Part shown: positions 17,619-26,880 of the stretch, piece after piece
How the letters are laid out: every line of letters begins with the position of its first letter
How positions within the stretch are numbered: position 1 is the stretch's first letter
Assembly (NCBI GenBank): GCA_947259295.1
Contig: CAMYMG010000031.1
Span: 62,001-126,000 of the forward strand
Length of the DNA: 64,000 nucleotides
Direction: 5' to 3'
From: an uncultured Rhizobiaceae bacterium
GTDB taxonomy: Bacteria > Pseudomonadota > Alphaproteobacteria > Rhizobiales > Rhizobiaceae
The notes under the pieces: model-generated
Database searches by the model: none
What the model was told of the DNA's origin: nothing
What the model saw: the letters and a program-made list of their open reading frames with translations, nothing else
Translations under genes and position numbers: made by a program

Positions 17619-18650
17619 TCAGGCGCCAAGAAAACCTTCCAGCACGCCGACGGCGTTGACCCCGATTTCTTCCACTGCGTAGCCGCCTTCCATGACGAAG
17701 AGCGTCGGAAGGCCGAGGGCCGCAATACGGCGGCCGATCTTCGGAAAATCCTCGCTTCTCAGCTTGAACTGGCTGATCGGGTCCTTCTCGAACGTATCGA
17801 CGCCGAGCGAGACGACCACGACATCCGGCGCGTAGCGGGCAAGGTGGCCGCAGGCATCCTCGAGCGAACTGTTCCAACCGCTCCAATCGGTTCCGAAGGG
17901 CATCGGATAATTGCGGTTGTAGCCTTCGCCTTCGCCGCCGCCGCGCTCATCGGCGTGGCCGAGGAAGAACGGGTACTCTACCATCGGATCAGCGTGCAGG
18001 TTGAGCACCTGCACGTCGCCGCGCTCGTAGAAGATCTCCTGTGTCCCGTTCCCGTGGTGGTAGTCCACGTCGAGGATCGAGACGCGCGCTGCACCCTGGT
18101 CGCGAAACCACAGTGCGACGACGGCGGCGTTGTTGATGAAGCAATAGCCACCCATAAAGGCCGAGCCCGCATGATGGCCGGGCGGGCGGCAAAGCGCGAA
18201 GGCTGCGCGCTCGCCAGCTTTGACCAGGCCTGCCGCGGTGAGGGCCACGTCGTAGGATGACTTGATCGCCTGCCATGTGCCGGCGACAAAGGGCGCGCCT
18301 CCATCGAAGGAATAGTAGCCAAGCAGGGCGTCGATGGTCTTGGGACGAACATCGCCGCGCAGCCCACGCGTTGGCCAGGTGAAGGGTATGGCTGAGCCGC
18401 TTCGGCCAGAGTCTTCCCAGAGTTTCCAGACCGTCGGAAGAAAGTCGACATAGTCTTCCCGATGCACACGGCGGGCGGCCGCGATGTCATGTTCGTCCGG
18501 CGGCAGGATCGGCCCGATCTGCTGCTTCTCCAGCCTCGCCTTGATGATCTCCGCGCGGGACGGTTTTTCAAAGGCCGGCACGATGGCGCCGCTGATCAGT
18601 TCCATGTGGCCTGAATGCCCGAGATGAAGCGGCGAATAGATGGTTTTCAT
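17619..18650 (-). CDS. Acetylpolyamine amidohydrolase / histone-deacetylase superfamily protein
   Basis: Zinc-dependent deacetylase, 343 aa, the size of bacterial acetylpolyamine amidohydrolases. Seen: CRPPGHHAGSAFMGGYCFINNAA (tandem active-site His, Tyr/Phe channel, split here), DVDYHHGNGTQEIFYERGDV with the Zn-binding Asp and His, a later SLGVDTFEKDP (second Zn Asp) and GGYAVEEIG with the catalytic Tyr. ATG at 18650 gives the family start MKTIYSP. The gene is divergent from a PotABCD-type transporter, so deacetylation of imported N-acetylated polyamines or similar amides is the natural reading. Substrate is inferred. Confidence 0.88.
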   Translation of the reverse strand: MKTIYSPLHLGHSGHMELISGAIVPAFEKPSRAEIIKARLEKQQIGPILPPDEHDIAAARRVHREDYVDFLPTVWKLWEDSGRSGSAIPFTWPTRGLRGDVRPKTIDALLGYYSFDGGAPFVAGTWQAIKSSYDVALTAAGLVKAGERAAFALCRPPGHHAGSAFMGGYCFINNAAVVALWFRDQGAARVSILDVDYHHGNGTQEIFYERGDVQVLNLHADPMVEYPFFLGHADERGGGEGEGYNRNYPMPFGTDWSGWNSSLEDACGHLARYAPDVVVVSLGVDTFEKDPISQFKLRSEDFPKIGRRIAALGLPTLFVMEGGYAVEEIGVNAVGVLEGFLGA

Positions 18651-18866
18651 GCTTGGAATCCGTTGTGCGATCGACGCGGACCCTAGCCGCGCCGTCCGGC
18701 TTCCGGCAATAGCGCTGCCGCAGCGATTGATGGGTTGGAGGCGATATGCAGCCCGCAAAATTCCAGGGACCCAATCATTCTGTTGCCAAGCCATCTGGCA
18801 TGTGGTGACAATCAGGCGGGAACCAAGCTGCCGTCAGCGCAGCCGACAATCGAGTGGGGCGTATGC
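18651..18866. promoter_or_regulatory. Divergent promoter region, deacetylase / Pot transporter
   Basis: 216 bp between two divergent starts must carry promoters for both. I see no strong -35/-10 pair and no obvious long inverted repeat. No regulator gene lies immediately beside it. Confidence 0.4.
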
Positions 18867-19961
18867 GTGTCTGAAGCAGCCGGCCGGAATGCCATCGACA
18901 TCCGCGGCGTGCGCAAGGTCTTCGGCTCAGGCGACGGTCAGGTTACGGCGCTCGACACAGTTTCGGTATCGATCCGCGAAAACGAGTTCTTCACGCTGCT
19001 CGGTCCATCAGGGTGCGGCAAGACCACGCTGCTCAGGCTGATTGCGGGGTTCGAGTATCCGACCGAAGGCGCCATCTTCCTGCATGGCGAGGACATCGCC
19101 GGCCTGCCGCCGTTCAAGCGGCCGGTCAATACGGTCTTCCAGAGCTACGCGCTGTTCCCGCATCTGACGGTGGCCGAGAACGTCGCCTTCGGACTGGAAA
19201 GCCTCGGACGGCCCCGGGACGAGATCACGGCGCGCGTATCGGCGATGCTGAAGCTGGTTCACATGGAAGATCTCGGCGACAGGCGCACCGACCAGATTTC
19301 CGGCGGCCAGGCGCAACGTGTTGCCCTGGCCCGGGCGCTGGCGCCGAGCCCCAAGGTGCTGCTTCTCGACGAGCCGCTCTCGGCGCTCGACTACAAGCTG
19401 CGCAAGGAGATGCAGATCGAACTGAAGCGCATGCAGCACGAAACCGGCATCACCTTCGTATTCGTCACGCACGACCAGGAAGAGGCTCTGACCATGTCAG
19501 ACCGCATTGCGGTCATCTCGAAGGGCCGAATCCTGCAGATCGGCTCGCCTTCGGATATCTATGACAGGCCGGCCGAGCGGTTCGTCGCCGACTTCATCGG
19601 CGAATCAAACCTGCTTGCCGCCACGGTGGTTGGCAGTCGCGAGGGCACGGCGACAGTGCGGTTGAGTTCGGGCGCCGAGGTCGAGGCAAGCGTTGCCGAA
19701 GGCTTCGTGCCCGGGGGCGAGGCGACGGTGGTCGTCCGGCCCGAGCACGCGCGCGCCGTCAAGCAGGGCGGGCAACTGGCCGGGATCGTCGAGAACGTCG
19801 TCTATTTCGGCACCGATACGCATATCCACATCAAGCTCGACGACGGTAGTGCCTTCACGGTGCGCCAGCAGAACATGCGCGGCCAATCCTGCGGCTTCGA
19901 GGTCGGCGATCGCGCCGAGGTCGAGATCGCGGCGGATGCCGCCCAGGTCCTGAAGGACTGA
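18867..19961 (+). CDS. Polyamine-type ABC transporter ATP-binding protein (PotA-like)
   Basis: 364 aa ATPase. Walker [11 protein letters not shown]-loop [12 protein letters not shown], signature [15 protein letters not shown] (Ile in place of the usual Leu), Walker [13 protein letters not shown] and switch [13 protein letters not shown]. The C-terminal TOBE domain follows ([11 protein letters not shown]). The GTG at 18867 is preferred: earlier in-frame codons run through a Cys/Pro-rich non-family stretch, and GTGGGG precedes it. First gene of a four-gene PotABCD-type operon; energises uptake of a polyamine-like amine. Confidence 0.9.
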   Translation: MSEAAGRNAIDIRGVRKVFGSGDGQVTALDTVSVSIRENEFFTLLGPSGCGKTTLLRLIAGFEYPTEGAIFLHGEDIAGLPPFKRPVNTVFQSYALFPHLTVAENVAFGLESLGRPRDEITARVSAMLKLVHMEDLGDRRTDQISGGQAQRVALARALAPSPKVLLLDEPLSALDYKLRKEMQIELKRMQHETGITFVFVTHDQEEALTMSDRIAVISKGRILQIGSPSDIYDRPAERFVADFIGESNLLAATVVGSREGTATVRLSSGAEVEASVAEGFVPGGEATVVVRPEHARAVKQGGQLAGIVENVVYFGTDTHIHIKLDDGSAFTVRQQNMRGQSCGFEVGDRAEVEIAADAAQVLKD

Positions 19962-19963
19962 CG

Positions 19964-20887
19964 ATGGCAAGCGCGGCAGAGATCGCCAGGCAGGGACGGC
20001 GCGACGAGATCCGCTCCCGCTGGCTGCTCTCGGCGCCGGCGCTGATCATCATTTTCGCAGCGGCGATCGGGCCGCTGTTCGTCATGCTGCTCTATTCCTT
20101 CATGGTGCGAGGCGACTACGGCGACGTGAAGTTCTGGCAGTTCTCGCTGGACGGCTGGTTCTCGGTGCTGTTCGAGCGCGACATTTTCGACGACACGCTG
20201 CAGCTCGCCGACGCGCATCTGTCGATCGTCTGGCGCTCGATCCGACTGTCCTTCATCACGACGGTGTTCACCCTGGCGCTTGGTTTTCCAACCGCCTACT
20301 TCATCGCCACGCGGCCGCGCCACACGCGCGAGATATGGGTGTTTCTTGTCACCATACCGTTCTGGACCAACTTGCTGATCCGCACCTTCGCCATGCAGCA
20401 GGTGATCCGCAACGAGGGTATCCTGAATTCGCTGCTGCGCTTTTCCGGCATCATCGACGAGCCGTTGCAGATCATGCACACCGACTGGGCGATCCTGTTC
20501 GGCATGATCTACATCTATTTGCCGCTGATGGTACTGCCGCTCTACGCCAGCATGGAGAAGCTAGACTTTCGCTTGATCGAGGCGGGCTACGATCTCTACG
20601 CCGGCAGGATGCGGGTACTGCGACGGATCATCATTCCGCTCGTCAGCCCCGGCATCATTGCCGGCTCGATCCTGGTGTTCATCCCGTCGCTCGGTGCCTA
20701 TGTCATTCCGCGCGTGCTGGGCGGCGGCAAGAACATGATGCTCGGCAATCTGATCGAGCTGCAATTCGGCGCCGGCCGCAACTGGCCACTCGGCGCCGCT
20801 CTGTCGATCACTTTGATGGTCCTGGTGATGCTGGCCCTGCTCGTCTATGTCCGCAACGCCTCCCGCTCGGGTGTGCAGCATGGCTAG
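19964..20887 (+). CDS. Polyamine-type ABC transporter permease (PotB-like)
   Basis: 307 aa membrane protein with about six helices and the cytoplasmic EAA loop (EAGYDLYAGRMRVLRRIIIPLVSPGIIAG). Characteristic PotB segment: RPRHTREIWVFLVTIPFWTNLLIRTFAMQ across residues 112-140. It starts 2 nt after the ATPase stop and overlaps the PotC-like gene by 8 bp. Confidence 0.9.
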   Translation: MASAAEIARQGRRDEIRSRWLLSAPALIIIFAAAIGPLFVMLLYSFMVRGDYGDVKFWQFSLDGWFSVLFERDIFDDTLQLADAHLSIVWRSIRLSFITTVFTLALGFPTAYFIATRPRHTREIWVFLVTIPFWTNLLIRTFAMQQVIRNEGILNSLLRFSGIIDEPLQIMHTDWAILFGMIYIYLPLMVLPLYASMEKLDFRLIEAGYDLYAGRMRVLRRIIIPLVSPGIIAGSILVFIPSLGAYVIPRVLGGGKNMMLGNLIELQFGAGRNWPLGAALSITLMVLVMLALLVYVRNASRSGVQHG

Positions 20888-21680
20888 ACACTTCGACATC
20901 CGTGCACAACCGGGTTTCCGGATCGCCGCGCTGTTCACCTTCGTAGCGCTCTATCTGCCGATCGTGACGCTCGTCGCCTATGCCTTCAACGCCGACGATT
21001 CCGTCACCACCTGGGGTGGATTCTCGCTGCGCTGGTTTGCCGACGCCTGGGGAAACGTCGCCGTGCAGGACGCCGCGTGGCGGTCACTGATCATAGCCGT
21101 CTGGGCCGCGGCAATCGCCACGACCGCCGCGACCATGGCGGCGCTGGCCACGACCCGCACGGGGCCATATCGCGGTCTTGCCTTCAAATATGCCTTCATC
21201 AACCAGCCGCTCATGGTGCCGGAGATCGTCACGGCCGTGGCGCTGCTGATCGTGTTCTCGCAGGTCAAGGTCTGGACCGGCTACTCCGGTCTCGGATACC
21301 TGATCCTGGCGCACTCGGCCTTCTGCATACCCTTTGCCTATCTGCCGATCCGGGCCCGGCTCGAGAGCATGGACCTGACCCTCGAACGCGCCGCCGCCGA
21401 TCTCTACGCGACGCCGTGGGTTACATTCCGGCGCGTGACCCTGCCGTTGCTGAGGCCCGGCATCATCGCCGGCTTCATGCTGGCATTCGTCATTTCGCTC
21501 GACGATGTCGTCATCACCGAATTCGTGAAGTCCGGCGGGCAGGACACGCTGCCGACCTATATGCTCGGACAACTGCGCCGAACCGTGACGCCGGAAGTGA
21601 ACGCCATCGCCACGGCATTCCTGGCGCTGTCGGTCGTGCTCGTCACGATCTTCTTCTTCGTCAACCGACGGAAAACCTGA
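20880..21680 (+). CDS. Polyamine-type ABC transporter permease (PotC-like)
   Basis: 266 aa, about six helices. The EAA loop is ERAAADLYATPWVTFRRVTLPLLRPGIIAG, and the downstream FVISLDDVVITEFV is typical of PotC. The ATG at 20880 overlaps the PotB-like gene end by 8 bp. Partner of the PotB-like permease; both contact the ATPase. Confidence 0.9.
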   Translation: MARHFDIRAQPGFRIAALFTFVALYLPIVTLVAYAFNADDSVTTWGGFSLRWFADAWGNVAVQDAAWRSLIIAVWAAAIATTAATMAALATTRTGPYRGLAFKYAFINQPLMVPEIVTAVALLIVFSQVKVWTGYSGLGYLILAHSAFCIPFAYLPIRARLESMDLTLERAAADLYATPWVTFRRVTLPLLRPGIIAGFMLAFVISLDDVVITEFVKSGGQDTLPTYMLGQLRRTVTPEVNAIATAFLALSVVLVTIFFFVNRRKT

Positions 21681-21708
21681 GTTTTCAACTGAGCCAAGGG
21701 AGAATCAC

Positions 21709-22743
21709 ATGAACTGGAAAATCGGGCTTGCCACGGCAGCCGTGTCGATCTTTGCCTTTGCCGGCAGTGCTGCCGCCGAGGGCGAACTCAACATCTACAA
21801 CTGGGGCGACTACACCAGCCCCGAACTGATCAAGAAGTTCGAAGACACCCACAAGGTGAAGGTCACCATCACCGACTACGATTCGAACGACACGGCACTC
21901 GCCAAGGTACGTGCCGGCGGGCACGGCTTCGACATCGTCGTGCCTTCAGCCAACTACGTGCCGATCTGGGTGAATGAAGGCATGCTGCTCGAGGCGCGTC
22001 CCGACCAGATGGAAAATTTCAAGAATGTCGACGAGCGCTGGGTCAACGTTCCGTGGGACGAAGGCCGCCACTACACCGTTCCTTGGCAGTGGGGGGTGAC
22101 CGGCATCGGCGTCAACAAGTCCGTCTATGGCGGCGACATCAATACGTCCGCCATCTTCCTCGATCCGCCGGCCGAACTGGTCGGAAAGATCAATGTGGCG
22201 CCGGAAATGAACGACGTGCTGTTCGCGACGATCAAGTATTTCGGCGGCGAGTGGTGCACCGAAGACAAGGAACTGCTCAAGAAGGTCCGCGACAAGCTGG
22301 TCGAGGCCAAGCCGAAATGGCTGGCGATGGACTACAGCGTGACCGAGAAACTGCCTTCCGGCGACTATGCGGCCGTCTATTACTGGAACGGCGCCGTCAT
22401 GCGGTCGCGGATCAAGAACCCGGACATCGCCTTCGGCTATCCGAAGGAGGGCTTTCCGTTCTTCATGGACAGCGTCGCCATCCTGAAGGATGCCAAGAAC
22501 GTCGACAACGCCAAGCTGTTCATGAACTTCATCATGGACCCGGAGAATGCGGCGCTGATCTCCGAATTCGCGAAATACGCAAACGGGATCAAGGGCTCAA
22601 CTGATTTCATGTCGGACGACATGAAGTCAGCCCCAGAACTGGTCGTGCCGGCCGAGTTCGAGGATGCCGGCGAGTTCCTGGAGACCTGTTCTCCGGAAGT
22701 CAGCCAGCTCTATACCCGCATCTGGACCGACGTGAACAAGTAG
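21709..22743 (+). CDS. Polyamine-type ABC transporter substrate-binding protein (PotD-like)
   Basis: 344 aa periplasmic receptor. Signal peptide of about 23 residues ends AAA-EG, followed by ELNIYNWGDYTSPELIKKFE, the hallmark PotD start with an Asn-Trp pair. YDSNDTALAKVRAGGHGFDIVVPS and PWQWGVTGIGVN follow. An AAGGGAG ribosome-binding site precedes the ATG. A hairpin follows the stop (22753-22777). Ligand presumed a polyamine or an acetylated form, by analogy with the divergent deacetylase. Confidence 0.9.
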   Translation: MNWKIGLATAAVSIFAFAGSAAAEGELNIYNWGDYTSPELIKKFEDTHKVKVTITDYDSNDTALAKVRAGGHGFDIVVPSANYVPIWVNEGMLLEARPDQMENFKNVDERWVNVPWDEGRHYTVPWQWGVTGIGVNKSVYGGDINTSAIFLDPPAELVGKINVAPEMNDVLFATIKYFGGEWCTEDKELLKKVRDKLVEAKPKWLAMDYSVTEKLPSGDYAAVYYWNGAVMRSRIKNPDIAFGYPKEGFPFFMDSVAILKDAKNVDNAKLFMNFIMDPENAALISEFAKYANGIKGSTDFMSDDMKSAPELVVPAEFEDAGEFLETCSPEVSQLYTRIWTDVNK

Positions 22744-22752
22744 ATGAATTGC

Positions 22753-22777
22753 CGGGCCCGGCGCGATGCCGGGCCCG
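22753..22777 (+). terminator. Stem-loop after the PotD-like gene
   Basis: CGGGCCCGGC (22753-22762) pairs perfectly with GCCGGGCCCG (22768-22777) around a 5-nt loop. It lacks a T-tract, so an mRNA-stabilising or Rho-linked role between the receptor gene and the downstream hydrolase is more likely than intrinsic termination. Confidence 0.55.
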
Positions 22778-22832
22778 ATCGCACGTGGCATGAACACAGG
22801 GCATGCGAAGCCCGGACCACCCAGGAGACATC

Positions 22833-24014
22833 TTGACTGACGAATTCACCGACCGCTTCGGCTTTCGCCGCAGCGAGGTTTCCCTCGGCAACTGGCGGCT
22901 TGCGCCCTATAGCGCCTGGTCGTTCCAGAATGCCGTCGAACTTGTGCCGAGCGCGGTTATCGCGGCTTCGGTCGGCAGCGAAGAGCCGGCGGCCGACCCG
23001 TCGTGGTTGCTGTCGGAGCCATTTTCGCAGGCGAGCCCGGAGACCATGGCGAGCTTCCTTGAGCGCTCGCATACCGATGCCCTGGTGTTGATGAAGGATG
23101 GGAGATTTGTCGCGGATTTCCACGCGCCGCACCATGAAAATCGTTCGCGCCATATCGTCTTCTCGATCAGCAAGTCGTTGACCGCGATCCTTGCGGGGAT
23201 TCTGCAGGAGGAGGGGGCGCTAGATCCGGAAGCGCCGGTCGTCTCCTACGTGCCGGAAGTCGCCGGCTCCGCCTATGGCGATGCCACGGTCCGGCACCTG
23301 CTGGACATGGCCGTCGCGCTCGACTTCGACGAAAGCTATCTCGATCCCGAAAGCGATTTCGCCCGCTATCGCCGCGCGATGCTGTGGAACCCGCAGATCC
23401 CAGGCCGCGCCGGCGAGACCATGCTCGGCTTCCTGGCGTCGCTGAAAAAGGCGCAGGGTGGCCACGGCGCGCCGTTCCGCTACCGCTCGCCCAACTCCGA
23501 CCTCTTGGGGATCGTTGTCGAGCGCGCATCCGGGCGTCGTTACGCCGACCTGATGAGCGAACGGCTCTGGATGCCGATGGGCGCGAAAGCCGACGCGCTG
23601 GTGACGGTCGACAGCGAGGGCACCGCGCGGGCCGCCGGCGGAGTCAGCGTCACCGCGCGCGATCTGGCGCGGGTCGGAGAACTGATGCGTTGCGGCGGCA
23701 CTGCCAATGGACGCCGCGTGCTGCCTGAAACCTGGGTGCACGATACGTTGACCGGTGGCGATTCCGACGCCTGGCGTAATGGCGATTTCGCGCATCTGTT
23801 GAAGGATGGTCGCTATCGAAACAAATGGTACGAGACCGGCTTTTCGAACCGTGCGTTCTTTGCCATCGGCATCCACGGCCAATGGCTGTGGATCGATCCC
23901 GAGGCGGCCGTGGTGATCGTGCGGTTCTCGTCGCAGCCCGAGCCGGTCGACGATCCGCTTGATCTAGAATGTATCCAACTGTTCGGGCAAGTGGCCAGGC
24001 TGGCGCGCGGGTGA
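22833..24014 (+). CDS. Serine hydrolase, beta-lactamase / 6-aminohexanoate-dimer hydrolase-like family
   Basis: 393 aa cytoplasmic-looking hydrolase with no signal peptide. Catalytic SxxK is SISK at residues 111-114, the Tyr motif is YRSPN near 217-221, and HGQWLWIDPE near residue 350 takes the place of the KTG motif. This class C beta-lactamase fold includes esterases and amide hydrolases such as NylB. The TTG at 22833 is preferred because AGGAG lies 5 nt upstream; the ATG at 22803 has no comparable site. Linked to a PotABCD-type operon, it may cleave an imported amide or ester. It converges on the next gene with 19 bp between stops. Confidence 0.78.
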   Translation: MTDEFTDRFGFRRSEVSLGNWRLAPYSAWSFQNAVELVPSAVIAASVGSEEPAADPSWLLSEPFSQASPETMASFLERSHTDALVLMKDGRFVADFHAPHHENRSRHIVFSISKSLTAILAGILQEEGALDPEAPVVSYVPEVAGSAYGDATVRHLLDMAVALDFDESYLDPESDFARYRRAMLWNPQIPGRAGETMLGFLASLKKAQGGHGAPFRYRSPNSDLLGIVVERASGRRYADLMSERLWMPMGAKADALVTVDSEGTARAAGGVSVTARDLARVGELMRCGGTANGRRVLPETWVHDTLTGGDSDAWRNGDFAHLLKDGRYRNKWYETGFSNRAFFAIGIHGQWLWIDPEAAVVIVRFSSQPEPVDDPLDLECIQLFGQVARLARG

Positions 24015-24033
24015 GGGCCCGGCCGGGCCAGGA

Positions 24034-25356
24034 TCATGCGGCGTTGGTGACGAACATCCCGTCGGACTGATCGATCCGTTGCCGGATCTTGGTAATCACC
24101 ATGGTCTCGTCGGGCACGCAATTGTCGTAGGTCAGGAATTCGCCCTTCTTGACCGGCTTGATCATCCTGGCGTTTTCGGCAAGCCCGAGCGGCACCGCGC
24201 CTTTGCGGCGTGCGTCCTCCCAGGTCATGGCGAAGCCGCGGTATTCCGTCTCCCCGATCTTGCCGAGCGCCTCGCCGGCCCCGAGGTCGCGCTTGGCAAC
24301 CGCTACAGCTTCGGCCACCGGTCGGTCGAGCGGCTCGAGATCGGCCCGCTTGTGAAGCACGGCATTGATTGCTGACAGCGGCACTTCGAGGCTGGTCAGG
24401 TGGTAGGGACGGAACAGCGTGAAATAGGGACCCTTGCCGACCTTCAGGTCGCTTATCCGCTCCAGCACGCGCGGATGTTTGGTTTCGATCACGCAGAAGA
24501 CGCCGGGGGCCACTCCCTTGCCGATCGAATAGTCGACGACCCCCTTGCGATGGAGAATACCCCCGTCCTCGCGCGGGCATAGAACCTCGGCCAGTTCGTC
24601 GCGTGTGGCGGCGGGACCGTGCATGCCCGGCACGTCGGGAACGAGGCCGGTCGCATTGGCGATGGCGACCATTTCGACGGCGGTCTTGGAGCCGTCAACG
24701 AACTCGACGAGCATTCGCGCATTCATGTTGCGCTCGGCCGCTTCCTTCTCATAGGCCGCCGGCACGGCGTCGATCTTGAGCGGGTTGTTCTTGCCCTTGC
24801 CCGCCGCAACGATGCCGAAGCCGAGCGTCCTGGCGAAGCCGATGAGTTCGACCGCGCAGGCGGGCTCGTCGCCTGCAGCTCCGGTATAGACGACGCCGGC
24901 CTTGCGGGCCTCCTCCTTGAGGAAGCGGCCGATCGTGATGTCGGCCTCGACGTTCAGCATGACGATGTGCTTGCCGTTCCTGATGACGTCGAGCGCCAGA
25001 AGCGTGCCGATGTTGGGATTGCCGGTGGCGTCGATGACGACGTCGATCCGACCGGCTGCGGCGAAGGCCGCGAGATCGTCGGTCACGGCAATCTTGCCGG
25101 CCTCGATTGCGCCGTCGATCGCCGCAGGCGAGCTTGCCATGACGATGGAATCGCGGTCATGCCCGGCCAGCAGAACGGCTTCCACGGCACGGTCCGGCCG
25201 GGTCTCAGAAATCGCCCCGATCCGAATGCCGGACATCAGCGCTACCTGCACGATGAGGTCGGTTCCCATCTGGCCGGCGCCGGCAAGGCCGATGGTTATC
25301 GGCCCATGCTTTTCCGCGCGCCGCAACAGTTCGGCCGAAAATTGCAGATGCGTCAT
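24034..25356 (-). CDS. NAD(P)-binding oxidoreductase with C-terminal SAF domain
   Basis: 440 aa. The N-terminal Rossmann motif is IGLAGAGQMGTDL at about residues 22-34, the middle resembles homoserine dehydrogenase (VVIDATGNPNIG, HIVMLNVEADITIG), and the C-terminal part (GEFLTYDNCVPDE) looks like a SAF/AFP-like domain. Such proteins are often mislabelled homoserine dehydrogenase or FlgA. They turn up in sugar-acid and branched-sugar loci, but no reaction is certain. The ATG at 25356 is 119 bp downstream of a Gfo/Idh/MocA gene on the same strand. Substrate unknown. Confidence 0.75.
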   Translation of the reverse strand: MTHLQFSAELLRRAEKHGPITIGLAGAGQMGTDLIVQVALMSGIRIGAISETRPDRAVEAVLLAGHDRDSIVMASSPAAIDGAIEAGKIAVTDDLAAFAAAGRIDVVIDATGNPNIGTLLALDVIRNGKHIVMLNVEADITIGRFLKEEARKAGVVYTGAAGDEPACAVELIGFARTLGFGIVAAGKGKNNPLKIDAVPAAYEKEAAERNMNARMLVEFVDGSKTAVEMVAIANATGLVPDVPGMHGPAATRDELAEVLCPREDGGILHRKGVVDYSIGKGVAPGVFCVIETKHPRVLERISDLKVGKGPYFTLFRPYHLTSLEVPLSAINAVLHKRADLEPLDRPVAEAVAVAKRDLGAGEALGKIGETEYRGFAMTWEDARRKGAVPLGLAENARMIKPVKKGEFLTYDNCVPDETMVITKIRQRIDQSDGMFVTNAA

Positions 25357-25475
25357 GCGAAAACTCTCCCAAACCGTCGATTTGCCGCCGGTGTCGTGCC
25401 GCCATTCCTATGTGCAGCCGGGAAAATTGCCAACAGTTCTATACCACTGGCGGGACGATTCCGGATCTGCGGGGC

Positions 25476-26666
25476 TTACTGTGGCTGGAACCGTGCCGCG
25501 GACCAGGTGCCGCCGGCCTGGAAGGATTCTACCGCTGCGGCAACGAATTTCACGCCGCGCGCGCCGTCGACGACGTCCGGCACCTGAGCCGCGCGGGCGG
25601 GGTCGACGGTCGTGCCAGTGCGGTGCGCGCGGATGATCTCGGCGGCGTCGCGGTAGAAGTTGGCGAAGGCCTCGATATAGCCCTCAGGATGCGCCGCCGG
25701 CATGCGCGAGACCCGCCGGCTTTCCGCCGACGCGCCGTGCCCGCCGCGCATGATGGTGCGGCTCTCCTCGCCATAGACGGAGAAGCGCAGTTCTTCGGGC
25801 CGGCTTCCGGACCATTCGAGGCCGCCCTTGTCGCCATAGATGCGGACCGACAGGTCGTTGTAGTGGCCGGGCGAGGTCTGGCTGGCGAGGATCGTGCCAC
25901 GGGCGCCACCCGTCCATCGCACCATGACATGGGCATTGTCGTCGAGCCGCCGTCCGGGAACGGCAGTGAACAGGTCGGCGGCCACAGCCTCGGCCTCGCA
26001 GCCGGATACATAGCTTGCCAGGTTGAAGGCATGGACGCCGATATCGGCAAGGACGGCCGACTGGCCGGCGCGCGCCGGGTCGGTGCGCCACTCGGCCTGC
26101 TTTTGCCCCTCGGCATCGATCGGCAGGGTCAGCCAGTCCTGGATGTAGGCGGCATGGACCGAGACGATGCGTCCGAGATCGCCCGCAGCCACCATCTCGC
26201 GCGCCTGCCGGACCATCGCGTAGCCCGTGTTGTTCAGAGTAACGACGAAACGGCGCTTGCGCTCCTGCGCCAATGCGACGAGGGCCTCGGCTTCGGCCAG
26301 CGTGGTCGACAGCGGCTTGTCGCAAATGACGTCGATACCGGCCTCGAGGAAGGCGGTGGCGATCGGCGCGTGCAGGTGGTTCGGGGTAACGATGACGACA
26401 GCCTCGATGCCATCGGGGCGCTCAGCCTCGGCGCGCGCCATCTCACGGTAGTCGGCATAGCTGCGCTCCGGCTCTATGCCGATCTCCTCGGCGGATGCGG
26501 CAGCATTGTCCGGATCGGAGGAGAGCGCACCGGCGACCAACACGATGCGGTCGTCGAGACGCATGGCGAACCGGTGCACGGCGCCTATGAAGGCGTTGCG
26601 GCCGCCGCCGACCATTCCTACCCGCAGGCGATCGCGCGCCACCTTGTCTGTCGTTGCATAGACCAT
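25476..26666 (-). CDS. Gfo/Idh/MocA-family oxidoreductase
   Basis: 396 aa NAD(P)-dependent sugar or cyclitol dehydrogenase. Nucleotide-binding start VGMVGGGRNAFIGAVHR near residue 17, then VIVTPNHLHAPIA and the cofactor/catalytic loop DVICDKPLSTTLAEA (Lys of the usual EKP motif kept, Glu changed to Asp). The C-terminal domain has ADIGVHAFNLASYVSG with the conserved Asp and His. Divergent from an RpiR-type regulator and probably under its control. Exact substrate unknown; inositol-like or keto-sugar substrates are common in the family. Confidence 0.85.
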   Translation of the reverse strand: MVYATTDKVARDRLRVGMVGGGRNAFIGAVHRFAMRLDDRIVLVAGALSSDPDNAAASAEEIGIEPERSYADYREMARAEAERPDGIEAVVIVTPNHLHAPIATAFLEAGIDVICDKPLSTTLAEAEALVALAQERKRRFVVTLNNTGYAMVRQAREMVAAGDLGRIVSVHAAYIQDWLTLPIDAEGQKQAEWRTDPARAGQSAVLADIGVHAFNLASYVSGCEAEAVAADLFTAVPGRRLDDNAHVMVRWTGGARGTILASQTSPGHYNDLSVRIYGDKGGLEWSGSRPEELRFSVYGEESRTIMRGGHGASAESRRVSRMPAAHPEGYIEAFANFYRDAAEIIRAHRTGTTVDPARAAQVPDVVDGARGVKFVAAAVESFQAGGTWSAARFQPQ

Positions 26667-26880
26667 TGTCCCGAATTCCTCCCCATCGAAGCCGCATCAC
26701 AACCGGATCGGCCAAAGAGTGGCAAATAGCGAATTCGAACACAATTTCCAAATTTTCATTTTGTAAATTGGAGAAGTCGAGTCTAGCCTTGCGCTCGGCC
26801 GGACCGGAGTCCTGCCCCACGGGAGGTCAAGTGCACAATCACCCAGGACCGGGCGGGTCGCCCGCGCCGTTTGCGTGAGC
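26667..26880. promoter_or_regulatory. AT-rich divergent regulatory region next to the RpiR gene
   Basis: 214 bp between the Gfo/Idh/MocA gene and the RpiR-type regulator. An AT-rich core (about 26725-26775) contains CGAA-N6-TTCC at 26736-26749, a one-mismatch version of the GGAA-N6-TTCC pattern upstream of the SDR gene. It is followed by an imperfect repeat with TCCAA and TTGGA ends (about 26747-26773). A short hairpin (26850-26864) sits just before the regulator start. Confidence 0.5.
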
